A stretch of DNA of 64,000 bases, taken from Ascaphus truei (taxonomy: Eukaryota > Chordata > Amphibia > Anura > Ascaphidae). Position numbers and translations under genes: made by a program. The notes below the pieces were generated by a model. It saw nothing but the letters and a program-made list of their open reading frames with translations, did not search any database and was not told the DNA's origin. Below, piece after piece: positions 39,065 through 50,290 of this stretch. The stretch lies in NCBI GenBank assembly GCA_036426205.1, contig CM071568.1, positions 222,568,966 to 222,632,965 on the forward strand, given 5' to 3'. The number at the start of each line of letters is the position of its first letter. Positions within the stretch are counted from its first letter, which is position 1.

Positions 39065-39956
39065 GCGCCAATATGCAAATATAACACCACCCTAACTCCT
39101 CCCACTTACTTCATAAATCCTTCATCTCATCACAAGCAGACCCAGATGTACCTGTGAAGTGGCACTACTTATATTAATATATAGGCACTGCCTGGCACAG
39201 GTATATTTTAGGACGAGTTGCGACAAATAATATAATAAATAATGACTTTGTGACAGAATTTGCCATTTGATACATAGAGCCTGTGTGTAGTATGAGGAGT
39301 AAACCTCGTGGTGTCCGATGCTCCACAGAGTGCACAGGACTATAGGTGGACGTTTTATATGAACCTGAACAAGCTTTGTACCAGATAGCTATAACTTGAA
39401 ATGGCAATCCCCCTGCAGATAGGGTATAAGCGGATAAAATTGAATAGAATAAACCGGAAGGGACATAAACAGACTTCAAACCAGGGTGGGAGGCTATGTG
39501 CAGGGAGTAGATAGAGGCAGGACGAGGAGTAGCCTAGGCCACCACCCTCCTGTACTCACGGATCCCCAGAGCCTGCTGCCGTGCCCCACCCGGTGTCTTC
39601 ACTGTCCGCTCCCTTGGCCCGCCGGTCCCGGATCCGTGACGATGCTGTACGTGCGCTCGTGCGCTGCCGTGTGACGTCACTGCCGGATACAGGTAACTCC
39701 TTCCAGGACGGCTCCGAAGTGTTTCTTGTGCACCAGCGACCTCTTGTGGCTCCACCGGGCAGCCGTCAACCAATGTATAAGGAAGCGGTCTCCGTTTCTT
39801 CAATGCAGAGGGAAATTGCCTGCGTGCTCCAGCCGTAGTAGCAGTAATAGAGTAAAGATGAATGAAAGGCGGTCACTGCAAACAGGAATCAGCCGTCAAA
39901 TAGTAAAATAAAAATAAGCTTTAATGAGACATATTGCTGTACATCACAGAATAGTC

Positions 39957-39997
39957 CTCTGACGCGTTTCGTTCCGCTATGGAACTTTATCAAAGAG
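39957..39997 (-). ncRNA. Hammerhead-like motif with U3-A8 core
   Basis: On the minus strand, stem I is CUCU with AGAG. The core reads UUGAUAA where CUGANGA is usual, followed by the extra A. Stem II is five perfect pairs (GUUCC with GGAAC) with loop AUAGC. Then come GAA, the self-complementary ACGCGU, and C at the cleavage position. The two core changes are at positions 3 and 8, which pair with each other in the active fold, so the pair is kept as U-A. All other core bases are canonical. Confidence 0.7.
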
Positions 39998-40640
39998 TGA
40001 CTGGTATTGGCATAGAGGCATCTTAAATAGGCAAGCCCTTTACATTCATTGGTTCAATCACAGATGTTACTACTCAGATAATCATATAGAAAAAACTGAG
40101 GGGAGGGAGTTGGTATGACCCCTAAGAGCACTACTATGCATGAATAATTGATTCAAAAACAACATACATATATTTAACCCTAAATTTAAAAAACACTAAA
40201 AATCACAAACATTTGATGTATGGCATACATGCAGAATTAAAAATGAAAAAATGAAAAATGAACTATTTGTTTGTATATATCTTATGGAGACGTATAATGA
40301 ATGGGGATTGACAAGTAGAAGGAAAAGGTAAATAATGATAATGATGTATATACACACACATGCACCTGACATTGAACTGAAACTGTGATCATTAACAGTA
40401 TAATATAATGCACAGATCATAATAACATGCTGGATATATAATCTCATTAAATAACCATAGTTGTAACTCCGATCAAAATAAAATGTTTAACACTCAGTTG
40501 GATCTATATTGTTAAAGGGATATAGCGATATATGAATAAGACATAATACAGTTTTAAAGAAACAGTATATTTTTGTGGTCAGGCCATGGAATACTGTATT
40601 AATGGGTTGGAATACACTCCCAAGACCCCCACATATCTGT

Positions 40641-43106
40641 TCAACCCTGAAGGAAGTGTTTAAGCTCCCAATCAAGGTTGATGCCATGTGGATGGAGGGT
40701 ATTGAGAGTGTATATCCAATACATCTCCCTTTGGTTTAAACTGTTTTCTCTGTTTCCCCCCCTGGGGTGGCACGGAATGTGTTCAATAGCTGTAAATGAG
40801 AAATGGTCTATACCACCTTTGGGGCAGGAAGAGAAATGTCGTGCTACTGGATGGTTTAAATCCTTTTTCTTTATCAGTCGGACGTGCTCTGCTATTCTTA
40901 TCCTAAGTGGTCTAGTGGTACGACCCACGTATTTTGATCCACAACCACAAAAGAGAACATAAATCACATAACTGATATTGCAATTAAGAAAAAGTTTTAA
41001 AAAATATTTTCTTGAGTTGTCATCATATGTAACGTATTTAGTTTGAAATGTGTACTGACACATAGAACAACTGCCACATTTGAAAAATCCTTTAGGAATA
41101 TTCTTAATATTAGAAAAACTAGATTTGGAGTTGAACATGCTTGGTGACAGATGAAATGCCAAGGTTTTAGCCTTGCGGTAAGAGAATCTTGGTCCCTGTT
41201 GTACAATGTTGCGAATGTCCTTATCAAGCAATAGTGTATGCCAGTGCTTAGATATAATATTGCATATTTGCTGTGATTGCGTATTGAAAGTGGTAATAAA
41301 CAGCGGACTCTTTTTATTTTCTGAAAACAATTTGAAATTTCGATCTTGTTTAGAAGTAAATTGTCTCTTTTTCTTACGGATCAGCGTGTTTCTGTCCATA
41401 ATATCTGCTTTTCTAAATGCTGATGTAACATCTTTAGCAGAATAACCCCTTTCAAGAAATTTATCAGACATCTCTTTAGCTCTGGATAGGAATACTTCAT
41501 TGTTAGAGCATAAACGTTTTAGTCTAATAAATTGAGCCCCTGGAATGTTCCTTATCAAGGACCGTGGATGAGAACTATTTGCTCTTAACAGTGTGTTTCT
41601 TGAATTTGGTTTTTTATAGATGTCTGTCTGGATGTTAGATTCACCATCGATATACAGGAATACATCTAAGAAATTAATATTATTAATATTGTGTTCAAAC
41701 GTAAACTTAAGATTATATGTGTTAGTGTTCAAATAATTAATAAAAGATATTAGTGAAATTTCATCACCCTTCCAAATAAAGATCAAATCGTCAATATATC
41801 TCTTGTAATAGACGATATTTTGACGATATGAATTGTCACTGTGATAAATAAAATGTGATTCCCAAAAACCCATAAATAAATTCGCATATGAAGGTGCAAA
41901 ACTCGTGCCCATTGCAGTGCCCAACTTTTGTAAATAAAAAAGTGAATCAAATAAAAAATAATTGTGAGTGAGTAAAAATGATATACTTTCTAACAAAAAA
42001 GTGCAATGTGAAATTGATAATGTAGATAAATCAAGAAAGTGCTCAATGGCTGTAAGGCCGTGTTTGTGTTCTATAATAGAATACAGGGAGGTCACATCCA
42101 TGGTGACCCACCTGTATTCTTTGTGCCAAGAAAGTTCCTGTATACCGGTTATGAAATCAGTCGTGTCACCAATAAATGATGGCAGTTGGAAAACAAGGGG
42201 TTGTAAAAACCTGTCCACATACCGCGATAACCCATCTCCCAAAGATCCAATACTCGCTACAATTGGTCGACCAGGAGTGTCAACCAGCGATTTATGGATC
42301 TTTGGGAGATGGTGGAATACCGGAATCACGGGATGTGGACAGGAAAGGAAGTCCACTTCTTTTTTGCTGATGACACATAGGATTCTACCCGTTTCTAATA
42401 ATTCTAATAATGCAAGCTGGTATTTGGAAGTAGGGTCACTCTTAAGAAGTTGATAGGAGTTTTTATCCTTTAATTGTCTCATAGCCTCACAATAGTATTG
42501 ATCTTTGGACATAACAACAAGGGCTCCTCCCTTATCTGCATTTTTAAGGACAATGTCATAATCTTTTTTGATACTGTCAATTTGCTGGATCTCGGTATAA
42601 GTCAAATTCCCTGCTTTAACATGGGAACTAGAGAACCCTTTAGACAATATGCGCAAATCTCGTTCCACCAGTTGTTCAAACATGGTGATAGATGGACCTC
42701 TGCTAAAACTTGGACAAAATAGTGACTTTGGGCGATAACCTGAGTCTTCATAACCAAAAAACGGTTGAGTGTGTGTAATAAGTGATTCACCTTGTGCTTC
42801 TAATAATGTGTTCAAGTCAGACAAAGCACAATTCTCTTGAAAATTCAAGGATGATATATCATTCATAGAAGGAGATTGATCCTCTGACATTGAACCTTCT
42901 AAACCGTGAATTTCCTCTATATCATTTTTTGCAGAAAACATTTTCTTTAAGGTTAATTTTCGCGTGAATTTTTGCAAATCTATAACAGTTTGAAATAGCT
43001 GAAAATTTTGACTGGGTGCAAAGCCTAACCCTTTGTTTAGTAGTGTTAATTGGTCTAGGGATAAGGCCGCTCCTGATATATTTATGATGTTATTGGGGAT
43101 TTCTAA
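40641..43106 (-). CDS. PLE polyprotein: reverse transcriptase with GIY-YIG endonuclease (ORF2)
   Basis: Open for 821 codons from 43,106 to the stop at 40,641. Counting residues from the codon at 42,977, the RT blocks are NADKGGA (146-152), LPKIHK (224-229) with PGRPIVAS (235-242), the catalytic Asp in MDVTSLYS (D294), AMGTSFAPSYANLFMG (355-370), and YIDD (394-397; 41,787-41,798). A basic linker is followed by KCGSCSMC (633-640), a zinc-ligand-like pair of CxxC motifs. The GIY-YIG nuclease comes next: VIYVLFC (671-677), KYVGRTTRPLRIRIAEH (682-698) and catalytic Glu in QREMYWIY (E751). Upstream of 42,977 the frame encodes LSLDQLTLLNKGLGFAP, a conserved PLE N-terminal block, so translation should include it, yet there is no ATG until 42,941. 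The protein would nick DNA and prime reverse transcription. All catalytic residues I can check are intact. Confidence 0.9.
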   Translation of the reverse strand, partial: LEIPNNIINISGAALSLDQLTLLNKGLGFAPSQNFQLFQTVIDLQKFTRKLTLKKMFSAKNDIEEIHGLEGSMSEDQSPSMNDISSLNFQENCALSDLNTLLEAQGESLITHTQPFFGYEDSGYRPKSLFCPSFSRGPSITMFEQLVERDLRILSKGFSSSHVKAGNLTYTEIQQIDSIKKDYDIVLKNADKGGALVVMSKDQYYCEAMRQLKDKNSYQLLKSDPTSKYQLALLELLETGRILCVISKKEVDFLSCPHPVIPVFHHLPKIHKSLVDTPGRPIVASIGSLGDGLSRYVDRFLQPLVFQLPSFIGDTTDFITGIQELSWHKEYRWVTMDVTSLYSIIEHKHGLTAIEHFLDLSTLSISHCTFLLESISFLLTHNYFLFDSLFYLQKLGTAMGTSFAPSYANLFMGFWESHFIYHSDNSYRQNIVYYKRYIDDLIFIWKGDEISLISFINYLNTNTYNLKFTFEHNINNINFLDVFLYIDGESNIQTDIYKKPNSRNTLLRANSSHPRSLIRNIPGAQFIRLKRLCSNNEVFLSRAKEMSDKFLERGYSAKDVTSAFRKADIMDRNTLIRKKKRQFTSKQDRNFKLFSENKKSPLFITTFNTQSQQICNIISKHWHTLLLDKDIRNIVQQGPRFSYRKAKTLAFHLSPSMFNSKSSFSNIKNIPKGFFKCGSCSMCQYTFQTKYVTYDDNSRKYFLKLFLNCNISYVIYVLFCGCGSKYVGRTTRPLRIRIAEHVRLIKKKDLNHPVARHFSSCPKGGIDHFSFTAIEHIPCHPRGGNRENSLNQREMYWIYTLNTLHPHGINLDWELKHFLQG

Positions 43107-44077
43107 TCATATTTTTTCCTTTTGGACCTCCCTCGTCCCCCCACGTTTTCTCCTGGACCTCCTCGTTCTCCCCGTCCTCTGGCTCCTATCTCTAAAAAAG
43201 CCGATGCGGGTTGCCCTGATGTTTTGGATGCTTTAGAGTGAATATATGAAGTACTAGCACTACTATCATAATTGGAAGCCCCATGTTCCCGGGAATATTC
43301 TCTACGTCCCTCAAAGGAGACTGAGTGGGATCTTGATTCTGGGTCAGAAAGGTCTGATTCAAAGCTCGAGATCTCTACCCGTTTGTTCTTTAAAATAGAT
43401 TTATTGGGAGGATTACTCGACTCTTTCTTAGGATGTTGGTTTTTACCCTTGGGAGTACTTGACCCCATAAATTCTCTGACCGCTACTGGTTTCTGCCAGC
43501 AGTAGACCTGGTTTTTAACATAATCTATGCGGTCCCGTTCAAATTTCAGGTGCTTCTTGTCACTAATGATATCTTCAGAAACCTCCACATTTGATAATAA
43601 GGTTTTGTCATTCCTAATAAATTGTTCACGTTTGCTAAATGGCTGTAACTTAGTTTTGAGAATGTTAATCTCTGCCATTAGGTTAGATTTCTCTGTTGAT
43701 TTTTGTTGGATTATAAGCTCCATTAACTTTACTGAACATGTATCCAAAATCTTTACCCAGTCCTGTTCGAATTGTTTACTCATAAAGCCAAATGATGGTA
43801 CTTTCTTTATGCGTAAACCCCTAGGTATCCGGTTACACCTTATGTAATTCTCTAGTGAGGTAATATCCCACCATAGTCGGATATTCTCAACTAGTAGTTT
43901 CTCAAGTTTTACAAAATGATGAGTCAAGTCTGAGGGTTCATCACAGATGATCTCAGAGACTCCATCAAACAAATGTGTGGCCCTCCTACTTCTTTTGGTA
44001 TTGTCCCCACAATTATAAACATATGTGTCATTTACAATATCAGCTGAGACATTATCATCTTCGATAGATTCCTCCAT
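43103..44077 (-). CDS. PLE ORF1 protein, coiled-coil and RG-rich tail
   Basis: 324 codons starting at the ATG at 44,077 (MEESIEDDNVSAD). An earlier in-frame ATG at 44,233 would add 52 hydrophobic, AT-coded residues that look like untranslated sequence, so I prefer the later start. The protein has an acidic N-terminus and a central block with LRLWW-like NIRLWWDITSLENYIR (65-80) and RIPRGLRIKK (83-92). A helical, charged region with coiled-coil character follows (about 105-190). A Ser/Lys/Pro-rich stretch comes next (205-280), then a strongly basic tail with GARGRGERGG and GGRGRSKRKK (298-322) suited to nucleic-acid binding. Its TAG stop overlaps the first codons of the RT frame in the -1 register. 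The role is not known; by analogy with LINE ORF1 proteins it may package RNA. It could also be the N-terminal half of a fused polyprotein split by one indel. Confidence 0.7.
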   Translation of the reverse strand: MEESIEDDNVSADIVNDTYVYNCGDNTKRSRRATHLFDGVSEIICDEPSDLTHHFVKLEKLLVENIRLWWDITSLENYIRCNRIPRGLRIKKVPSFGFMSKQFEQDWVKILDTCSVKLMELIIQQKSTEKSNLMAEINILKTKLQPFSKREQFIRNDKTLLSNVEVSEDIISDKKHLKFERDRIDYVKNQVYCWQKPVAVREFMGSSTPKGKNQHPKKESSNPPNKSILKNKRVEISSFESDLSDPESRSHSVSFEGRREYSREHGASNYDSSASTSYIHSKASKTSGQPASAFLEIGARGRGERGGPGENVGGRGRSKRKKYD

Positions 44078-44280
44078 AATACAAAAATACAAAAAACAAT
44101 TTTCATTAGATACAGAAAGTATATATATGAAACAATATATAAATAATAAATGTGAATAATAAGCAATGGCTGAGTTCCTGGATAGTCTATATATGCAAAG
44201 TTTGTAGAAATATCTAATAAATGTAGAAAACAATCACTCCACCGTCGTCCTTCCAGAGGGGAAAAGTAAAATAATAAATA

Positions 44281-45509
44281 ATTGTTCCTTGAAGGATCTT
44301 GAAGTGCAACTAGTGAGCCACCTGGACAAAGTTAGAACACATTGGTGAGGGGCCTTTGGACCCCCTCCATGTAGTTGTTTTATATTTTGGAACTAATAAA
44401 TCATTTTTTATGGGCACGCACTTGAGTTAACCCTTTATTCACCGTGCATCAGCAAGGTAGTGCTTTGTTTTCTATTCCCATCATCTGTAAGCTGTTGAAA
44501 ACGGAGGCACACGGATATCCTGAAGGACTGACATTGAATTATACCCCACCAAAACGTGAGTTACTATACTTTAGTTTACTTATTGTTTGCATATCCACTC
44601 CGATGCCATTGTGACTGGACACCAGGGGTGGGTGTGGATTCTCACCGCAGTGCAAGTGGAATCCTGGCCAGCTATTTGGAAACACTGTGGAGTTATATAT
44701 ATGCTATCTCAGTGATAAGGTGGGGTATATCATCTTTTTTATGGAGGATATCAAAGCTATGCATTAATGTTATAAATGCTTAAAGACTGCACATTGATTT
44801 GTCTGGAGTTTGGAGCATCACACAGCTATCTGTTATCTACAAGTTTTACAATACATTCCATTCCTGGAATATAAGGGGTAAATGCTACTTAACTACTGAA
44901 CATAAAAGGATCATATACCCTTTTAGACACAAGTACCAATTACTGTATCAACCTTTAGGAGATCATCAGTTTATTAGGTAATAGATAACGTTGTCTACAG
45001 TAGAGATGTGCAAACTTTTCGCACACTTTAACAAATGTAAAATATACTCTTTTGGTTAGGCAAAAAAGTGTGCTTTCGTCTAGAAGTTTACTAAAAGGGC
45101 ATTGAATGTTTGAAGAATTTTTCTTACTTTCTGCTTAAAAATTGATTGAACATAAAAGAAAAAATGAAGCCACAAGACTTCTATTTTGCCACTTTACAAA
45201 AGTGAAATAGCACATTTTGGACTATTTAGGCAGTTTCGATTGAAACAGCAGTAAAGCAAAACAAATCTCAGCAAAATTCACACATTGGTCTATTAAAAAA
45301 TAAAATTAAAGGTGGGCTCTTTTTCTAGTGTTTTGGTTAAAGACTTGGATTTGGTTCTTAAAAACAAATCTGCGTTTTGATTTAGATTTTAGTTGAATTG
45401 GGTCTTTGTTTTATTTCATGACAAAAACTCAAAATGAGCAACTTTATTTAATTGTATCATCATGAAGCATGAACAAAATATATAAACCAAGTGGCGCTGA
45501 TTAGCAAAG
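44281..45509. other. No gene seen; may include PLE 5' sequence
   Basis: 44,400-44,990 has transposon-like composition but no match I recognise. 45,001-45,470 is AT-rich and includes AGAGATGTGCAAACTTTTCG, resembling the start of some amphibian MITEs. Confidence 0.4.
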
Positions 45510-45514
45510 AATAG

Positions 45515-46110
45515 AGAGAGATCAGATAGTGCTGTACTGTATGTATGCCAACCACTTTACCCAACAGCGGTATCATGTAACAGTGTTAAAACAACTGGAA
45601 ATGATTGGCTATTATACTAGCAGAGAGTAGATGGTGCTATCTGTATGCCAAACACTTTAGGCAACACTGGAGTAATATAATGGTGTTAAACCAACTGGAA
45701 ATTATTGGCTTGTATGCTAACAGAAAGAGGTCAGATGGTGCCATATGTATGCCTTGTCGACCACTATACACTACCTAACGGTGCAATGTAACAGTGTTCA
45801 ACAGCTGGAAATGATTGCCAATTGTTAGTGTATTACTATCAACAAGTACTGTAGATGGTGCTACCTGTATGCCAAACACTTTATGCAACACTAATGTAAT
45901 GTTACAGTGTTCAACCTACTGGAAATTATTGACTAATATACTAGTAGAGAGAAGATGGTGCTTTCTGTATACCAAACACTTTGAGCAACAAAGGTATAAT
46001 ACTGTATAACATTATTTAAAAAAACAAATTAAAATTATTGGCTAGTCTACCATATTACTACTGTAGCAGAGTTCTAGAAACTATGTAGAGAGAACAGTCA
46101 GATGGTCCTT
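45515..46110 (+). repeat. Tandem array of ~100-140-bp units
   Basis: Five diverged units and a partial sixth share AGATGGTGCT, CTGTATGCCAAACACTTT, CAGTGTT-AA and CTGGAAAT-ATTG. Units begin near 45,515, 45,630, 45,733, 45,853, 45,953 and 46,098. Divergence suggests an old array. Confidence 0.8.
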
Positions 46111-46799
46111 TGTATATATGACTAGCAGTATATTTAATTGAAATATTATTACATTACATTAATTATTATATATATACATTATAATAATTATATAATATTA
46201 AATTGTTGAGTAGAGATTAGGGACTGAGTATAAATTCTGTCTCTCTCTCACGCTACCTCCACTCTGCAGTATGATCTGATCTGCGTGTCTCTCGACCGCC
46301 TTCATTCACTGCTTGATTTTGGTCTCTCTATGTTCCTGGATACTGTTTCCTATGCTTTCTTTCTCTCTTTCTTGCATGCTGCCCTTTTCCTCTGTTTTCT
46401 CTGTCTGTCTTGTTTTTTCTCTATTTCATCTTAAAGCCTAAACCCACTCCCACCCGTACTCTTCCCCCACTTAAACACACTGGCGCCAAGGGAAGGGAAG
46501 TTTGTATACTATATTTATGACTAGTATCGTTTAGTTTTGAGAGAAAACAGTAAATGATGTTTTATTTCAGTTTCACTTCTGAATGGCTACACACTTGCTG
46601 TCATGTGATCTGTGACAAAAAGCAAAGCTAATGTGACTAGGATCCAAATTCGGTACTATAGTAAATCCCCTTGTTCGCTGGTTTTGGATTTTAAACTTTC
46701 CAGCAAGCCCATCTTTAAAAAAAATTGGTATTTATTTTTAACGGGATCAGCCAGTAACCCTTGGACAAATCCAGTGTAGAGATGTTACCAGCTCCCCCA
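46111..46799. other. AT-rich then CT-rich tract, no gene seen
   Basis: TATA-rich to 46,205, then TCTCTC-rich to about 46,440, then unremarkable sequence. Confidence 0.6.
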
Positions 46800-47115
46800 A
46801 ATCATCAATGATATTTTTATACAGCCGCGGCCGCTTTTATTTGAACACTTCTCGGATATTTTCCGGTGACTTTTTCCGAATGCCATGCGCTTCGCTGAGT
46901 TCATGCGGCGTTCATGTGACATTCATGCCATATTCATGGCGCAATCATGCCGGCGTCACCCGCGCTTGATCTGTTTAATGAGAATGGTTCGGATTTAATT
47001 GGTTGCAATTCTTCGCGTATTCGGCAGGTGGCAGATATTTATGAATTATAATTAATTCTAACGTACTGTATGCGCATGCGCTTCAGTAATGTGTCGAATT
47101 GCAGGTGTTTAAAAA
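46800..47115. repeat. Dispersed repeat, possible partner at 54,145-54,370
   Basis: CpG-rich for this window (GCCGCGGCCGC, TTCATGCGGCG). Its right end TGTGTCGAATTGCAGGTG then TTTAAAA resembles the right end of 54,145-54,370, which reads TTGTGTCAATTTCAGGTG then TTTAAAA. The relation elsewhere is weak. Confidence 0.35.
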
Positions 47116-47279
47116 ATACCACAGTGGTCCTTTGTGAATTGACCTTGGTACTGAAGAAGTTGTACAACACTGTATCTATTTAGGCGTTTCATATTAAAAA
47201 CTAAATGCAAAATGTCTGGTGTTCTATTCCATTGTCCAGAGAGGTCCAGAGTGCGCATTAATAATCAACAAGGTACCAA

Positions 47280-47970
47280 AGAAAATAACACGCAGGCGCA
47301 GAGATGTGACACCAGGCTTGGGACGATTAAAAACACAAAGCCAACCATTAGAAAATGAATGGTCTGTGTGGATAAGAAGTTGAAATCAAATCCTTGAGCC
47401 TTGTGTGTGTGTGCGGAGGGGGGGAAGGGGGTAAATCTGCATGAAGGATTAGCTGTTCTGTCGTTCAAAGAAATATTTTCAACAGGTCATCGTAATGTAT
47501 TGATACCCACACCCCCAAATAAATTAAAATCACATAATTAAAGCATGTGCATGACTAGTGTCGCATTAAAAAGCTAGAGTGCCGATTGAATATCAGAATA
47601 TCAAGAATATTTATGCAGGCACTTGTCTGGAATCAAAACCCAAAAAAACACAAAAAAAAAAACCACAAAAAAAAAAAACTAAATGAATGTCAAGTTACAC
47701 ACGCATGCGCATAAATGTGACACCAGGATCTGTAAGTTATACATGCAGGAATGTGATGACAGGTTCGGGAAGATTGAAGCCAGAAAGCCATAAATTCCAT
47801 GGAATGGTGTAGGAGATGTGTACTGTAGATAAGAAGTAGATAAGAAGTTGAAATAGTACTTTAGGATTGAAGACAGAAAGCCATAAATTCCAAGGAATGG
47901 TGTGGGAGATGTGTTCTGTAGATAAGAAGTAGATAAGAAGTTGAAATACTTTAGCCTTGTGTGGGCGTGG
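47280..47970. repeat. Nested local duplications
   Basis: A ~97-bp unit containing CAGAAAGCCATAAATTCCA and AGATAAGAAGTAGATAAGAA is present twice in tandem (47,774-47,870 and 47,870-47,955). A related single copy at 47,290-47,420 shares CGCAGAGATGTGACACCAGG and AAGAAGTTGAAAT. The intervening A-rich run (47,640-47,680) separates them. Confidence 0.75.
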
Positions 47971-48399
47971 GGGCGAGAGGGAGAACGCTGTATGCGCTGA
48001 AAATGTGCTCCTTCCAAGCAAGGGGTAGTTACTTGGCTACTATACTGTGCATCCAACCAGTTTTATCATTCGCTGTCATATTGGCTCTCACTGAGTCACC
48101 ATCCTGACTCCACAGCGTTCTATTTTATTGAGTAACTACTCCCAATAAAGTGTTTTAACTATTTCATTATTTCACCCAGCATACTCTACACTTTCATCTG
48201 TACCTGTGACTCAGAGTGTATGAGTGCTCTCCTTGGGGTTCTGTTTCTTGTTGTTCACCACATTTATAATACTTACTCATATAATTTTGTTAGTGATCTT
48301 TTTGTTTTTACCCTACCACACCCTCCCAGATTTCCCCATAAAAAAGGTGTTATTATCACCAGAGTTTGCGAGCGATTCACCTCACCACTTGCCAAATTG

Positions 48400-49099
48400 T
48401 AGAGACATAAGTTAACCAAAGTTAACACAAGAACCCAATTACTGCACTCAATGTATAGTATAAATACCATAGTTGTAGGGGTATACAATAACCCACTTGA
48501 GGAGTAGTGTATTCCTCGTAGAATCAACACACCAGGGTGAGTATTGTTCTCACAATTAATCGAAAATAATAAAATTTTATTTCAATATAACACAACAATA
48601 ATGTTTAAAAATAATGGCTAAAGTAGCAAATTAGAATCTTCAATAGTGTATGGTGATCTGCTAATATACTTCCCTTCCCTTTACCTAAGTAGCAAGTGTT
48701 TGTAAGGGAAGTATATTAGCAGATCACCATACACTATTGAAGATTCTAATTTGCTACTTTAGCCATTAGACTTTGGTAATACTGCTTATGATATACAGAG
48801 TCAGCATACTGTGGATTAATAGCCCAGCACTGCTACACCCTTTTCTACCGCCTACCCGGGGATTTTAATTTACCTTTTGTATATATATTTTTAAACGTTA
48901 TTGTTGTGTTATATTGAAATAAAATATTATTATTTTTGATTAATTGTGAGAACAATACTCACCCTGGTGTGTCGATTCTACGAGGAATACACTACTCCTC
49001 CAGTAGGTTATTATATACCCCTACCATATGGTATTTATACTATACTTTGAGTGCAGTAATTGGGGTTCTTGTGTTAACTTTGTTTAACTTATGTCTCTA
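48400..49099. repeat. Foldback element with 276-bp arm and an insertion in the other arm
   Basis: 48,400-48,675 pairs with 48,704-48,768 and about 48,885-49,099. Outer ends are TAGAGACATAAGTTAA and its complement. The innermost stem, from GCTAATATACTTCCCTT, closes a 28-nt loop. The right arm carries an extra ~115 bp (48,769-48,884). No hammerhead motif and no coding. Flanking ATTCACCTCA / ATTCACCCCA may be a weak target duplication. Confidence 0.8.
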
Positions 49100-49269
49100 C
49101 TATATGCATTCACCCCATTGCACCTTAGTTTATCTTTCTAGTAATTGGAGAGCGTTGATTCCATTTCTAGAGGTTGTCACACTTGTCAAATAGGTAATGT
49201 CTGTGCATTGCAAATTGAAATTTCTCCAAATTGCTAAATCTTCTAAAATTGCTTCAGTTGCTTAATTCT

Positions 49270-49690
49270 GAGTCGTTTGGGCACACACCCCATGGCCCGA
49301 ATACATCAAACTCTGTTAAAGTGGACTAAATGTTGCATCCGGTCAAAAAAAAAATTCATTACTGTAAAAAAAAATTCGGGTGCAATATTCCGCCCAAACT
49401 TGCGGTGCGGGAATTAACATTACCATTAATTATGTTAGCATTAATACGCATCACGATAATATTTATATTATCGGCTTTCTAAAATATCAATAATTACAGA
49501 AGCCTATGATCGGAATAACAATAACACGTTTGATTCATGTGGCTACTATAATATACCACATGCACCAAAGGGGTTAATACTTTTCAGAAAAATACACCTT
49601 CTAACCCCGTTGGCCACCTTAGTGGCTAGTTAAGTATTGCCATGCAATATGTTACAAACCACTGAGGTAACTAAGGGGTTAACCCCTTCA
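49270..49690. repeat. MITE-like sequence with AACCCC modules
   Basis: Starts with a CCCGAATACATCAAACT-type word. At 49,595-49,690 it carries a spread version of the AACCCC / ACCTTAGTGGCTA / GGGGTTAACCCC module seen at 25,121 and 27,846. Confidence 0.45.
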
Positions 49691-50054
49691 GTCACTGCCA
49701 CTGGAGGTCTAACAATACTCCCCAGAGTAACTACCCCTTTTTTTCTAATCAGATGGCATCTGATTCCTGGCTGAATGTTGATAGATCATAAACTTGACCC
49801 AACCTCTATTGATTGAAGGGCAGTTGCTGGTGAGTAGTTCTTCTTTGTTTATAATTTTCTTTAAAGAAGTCTTCTTTTCTTTTTTTTATTTTCTCCACTC
49901 AGCCAAAAGTGAGAGAATCACCTGGTACATCAAGCAACATGATTAGTTGATGTTCCATGTGATTCCTTTCTTTTTCAGTGCTGAGAGGTCACCTTAAATG
50001 GACAGAATTAAATGCTGCATGATTGGTTGGGGTATACCATGTGATTCCTTCCCC

Positions 50055-50290
50055 TTAAGGAAGGGGTGCACAAACTGTAGGGCACAAGATTGTCTGTGGA
50101 GGGCGCAGGGTTTACAGAGGCCCCGCATGCTTCCCGAAGGTACTTAAATTAAATGCCAGGGAAGCGACGAATGGTTCTGTAAATTAAACTAAACTGCACT
50201 TACCTTGGCTCAGACGGCTTCTGGAGACATGTCACCATGGCAACGCGGCATCAGATTTCATGTTACTATGGAAATGTGACGTTATGACGC
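50055..50290 (+). repeat. Dispersed copy of a module inside the 11-kb palindrome
   Basis: AAGGGGTGCACAAACTG, then TTAAATTAAATGCC, then CACCATGGCAACGCGGC appear in the same order and spacing as at 15,797-15,995, with divergence. This shows that part of the palindrome arm is an independent repeat family. Confidence 0.65.

Larger units (their letters stand above)
39480..44280 (-). mobile_element. Penelope-like element, best-preserved copy
   Basis: On the minus strand the order is: a 5' region (about 44,280-44,078), ORF1 (44,077-43,103), an RT plus GIY-YIG frame (43,106-40,641), an AT-rich 3' region, a hammerhead-like motif (39,957-39,997), an AT-rich stretch with TTAAAGCTTATTTTT (about 39,905-39,925), and a GC-rich end with several CpG and ACGTCA-type words (39,480-39,800). 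The coding part is uninterrupted apart from the ORF1/ORF2 boundary, so this is a young copy. I could not locate an inverted terminal copy or a target duplication, so both outer limits are estimates. The 5' side to about 44,990 could still belong to it. Confidence 0.85.

Noticed and set aside
47150..47190. CTGAAGAAGTTGTACAAC resembling a hammerhead core and stem II
   Set aside because: No GAAA follows stem II; the nearby GCGTTTC is on the wrong strand and distance.
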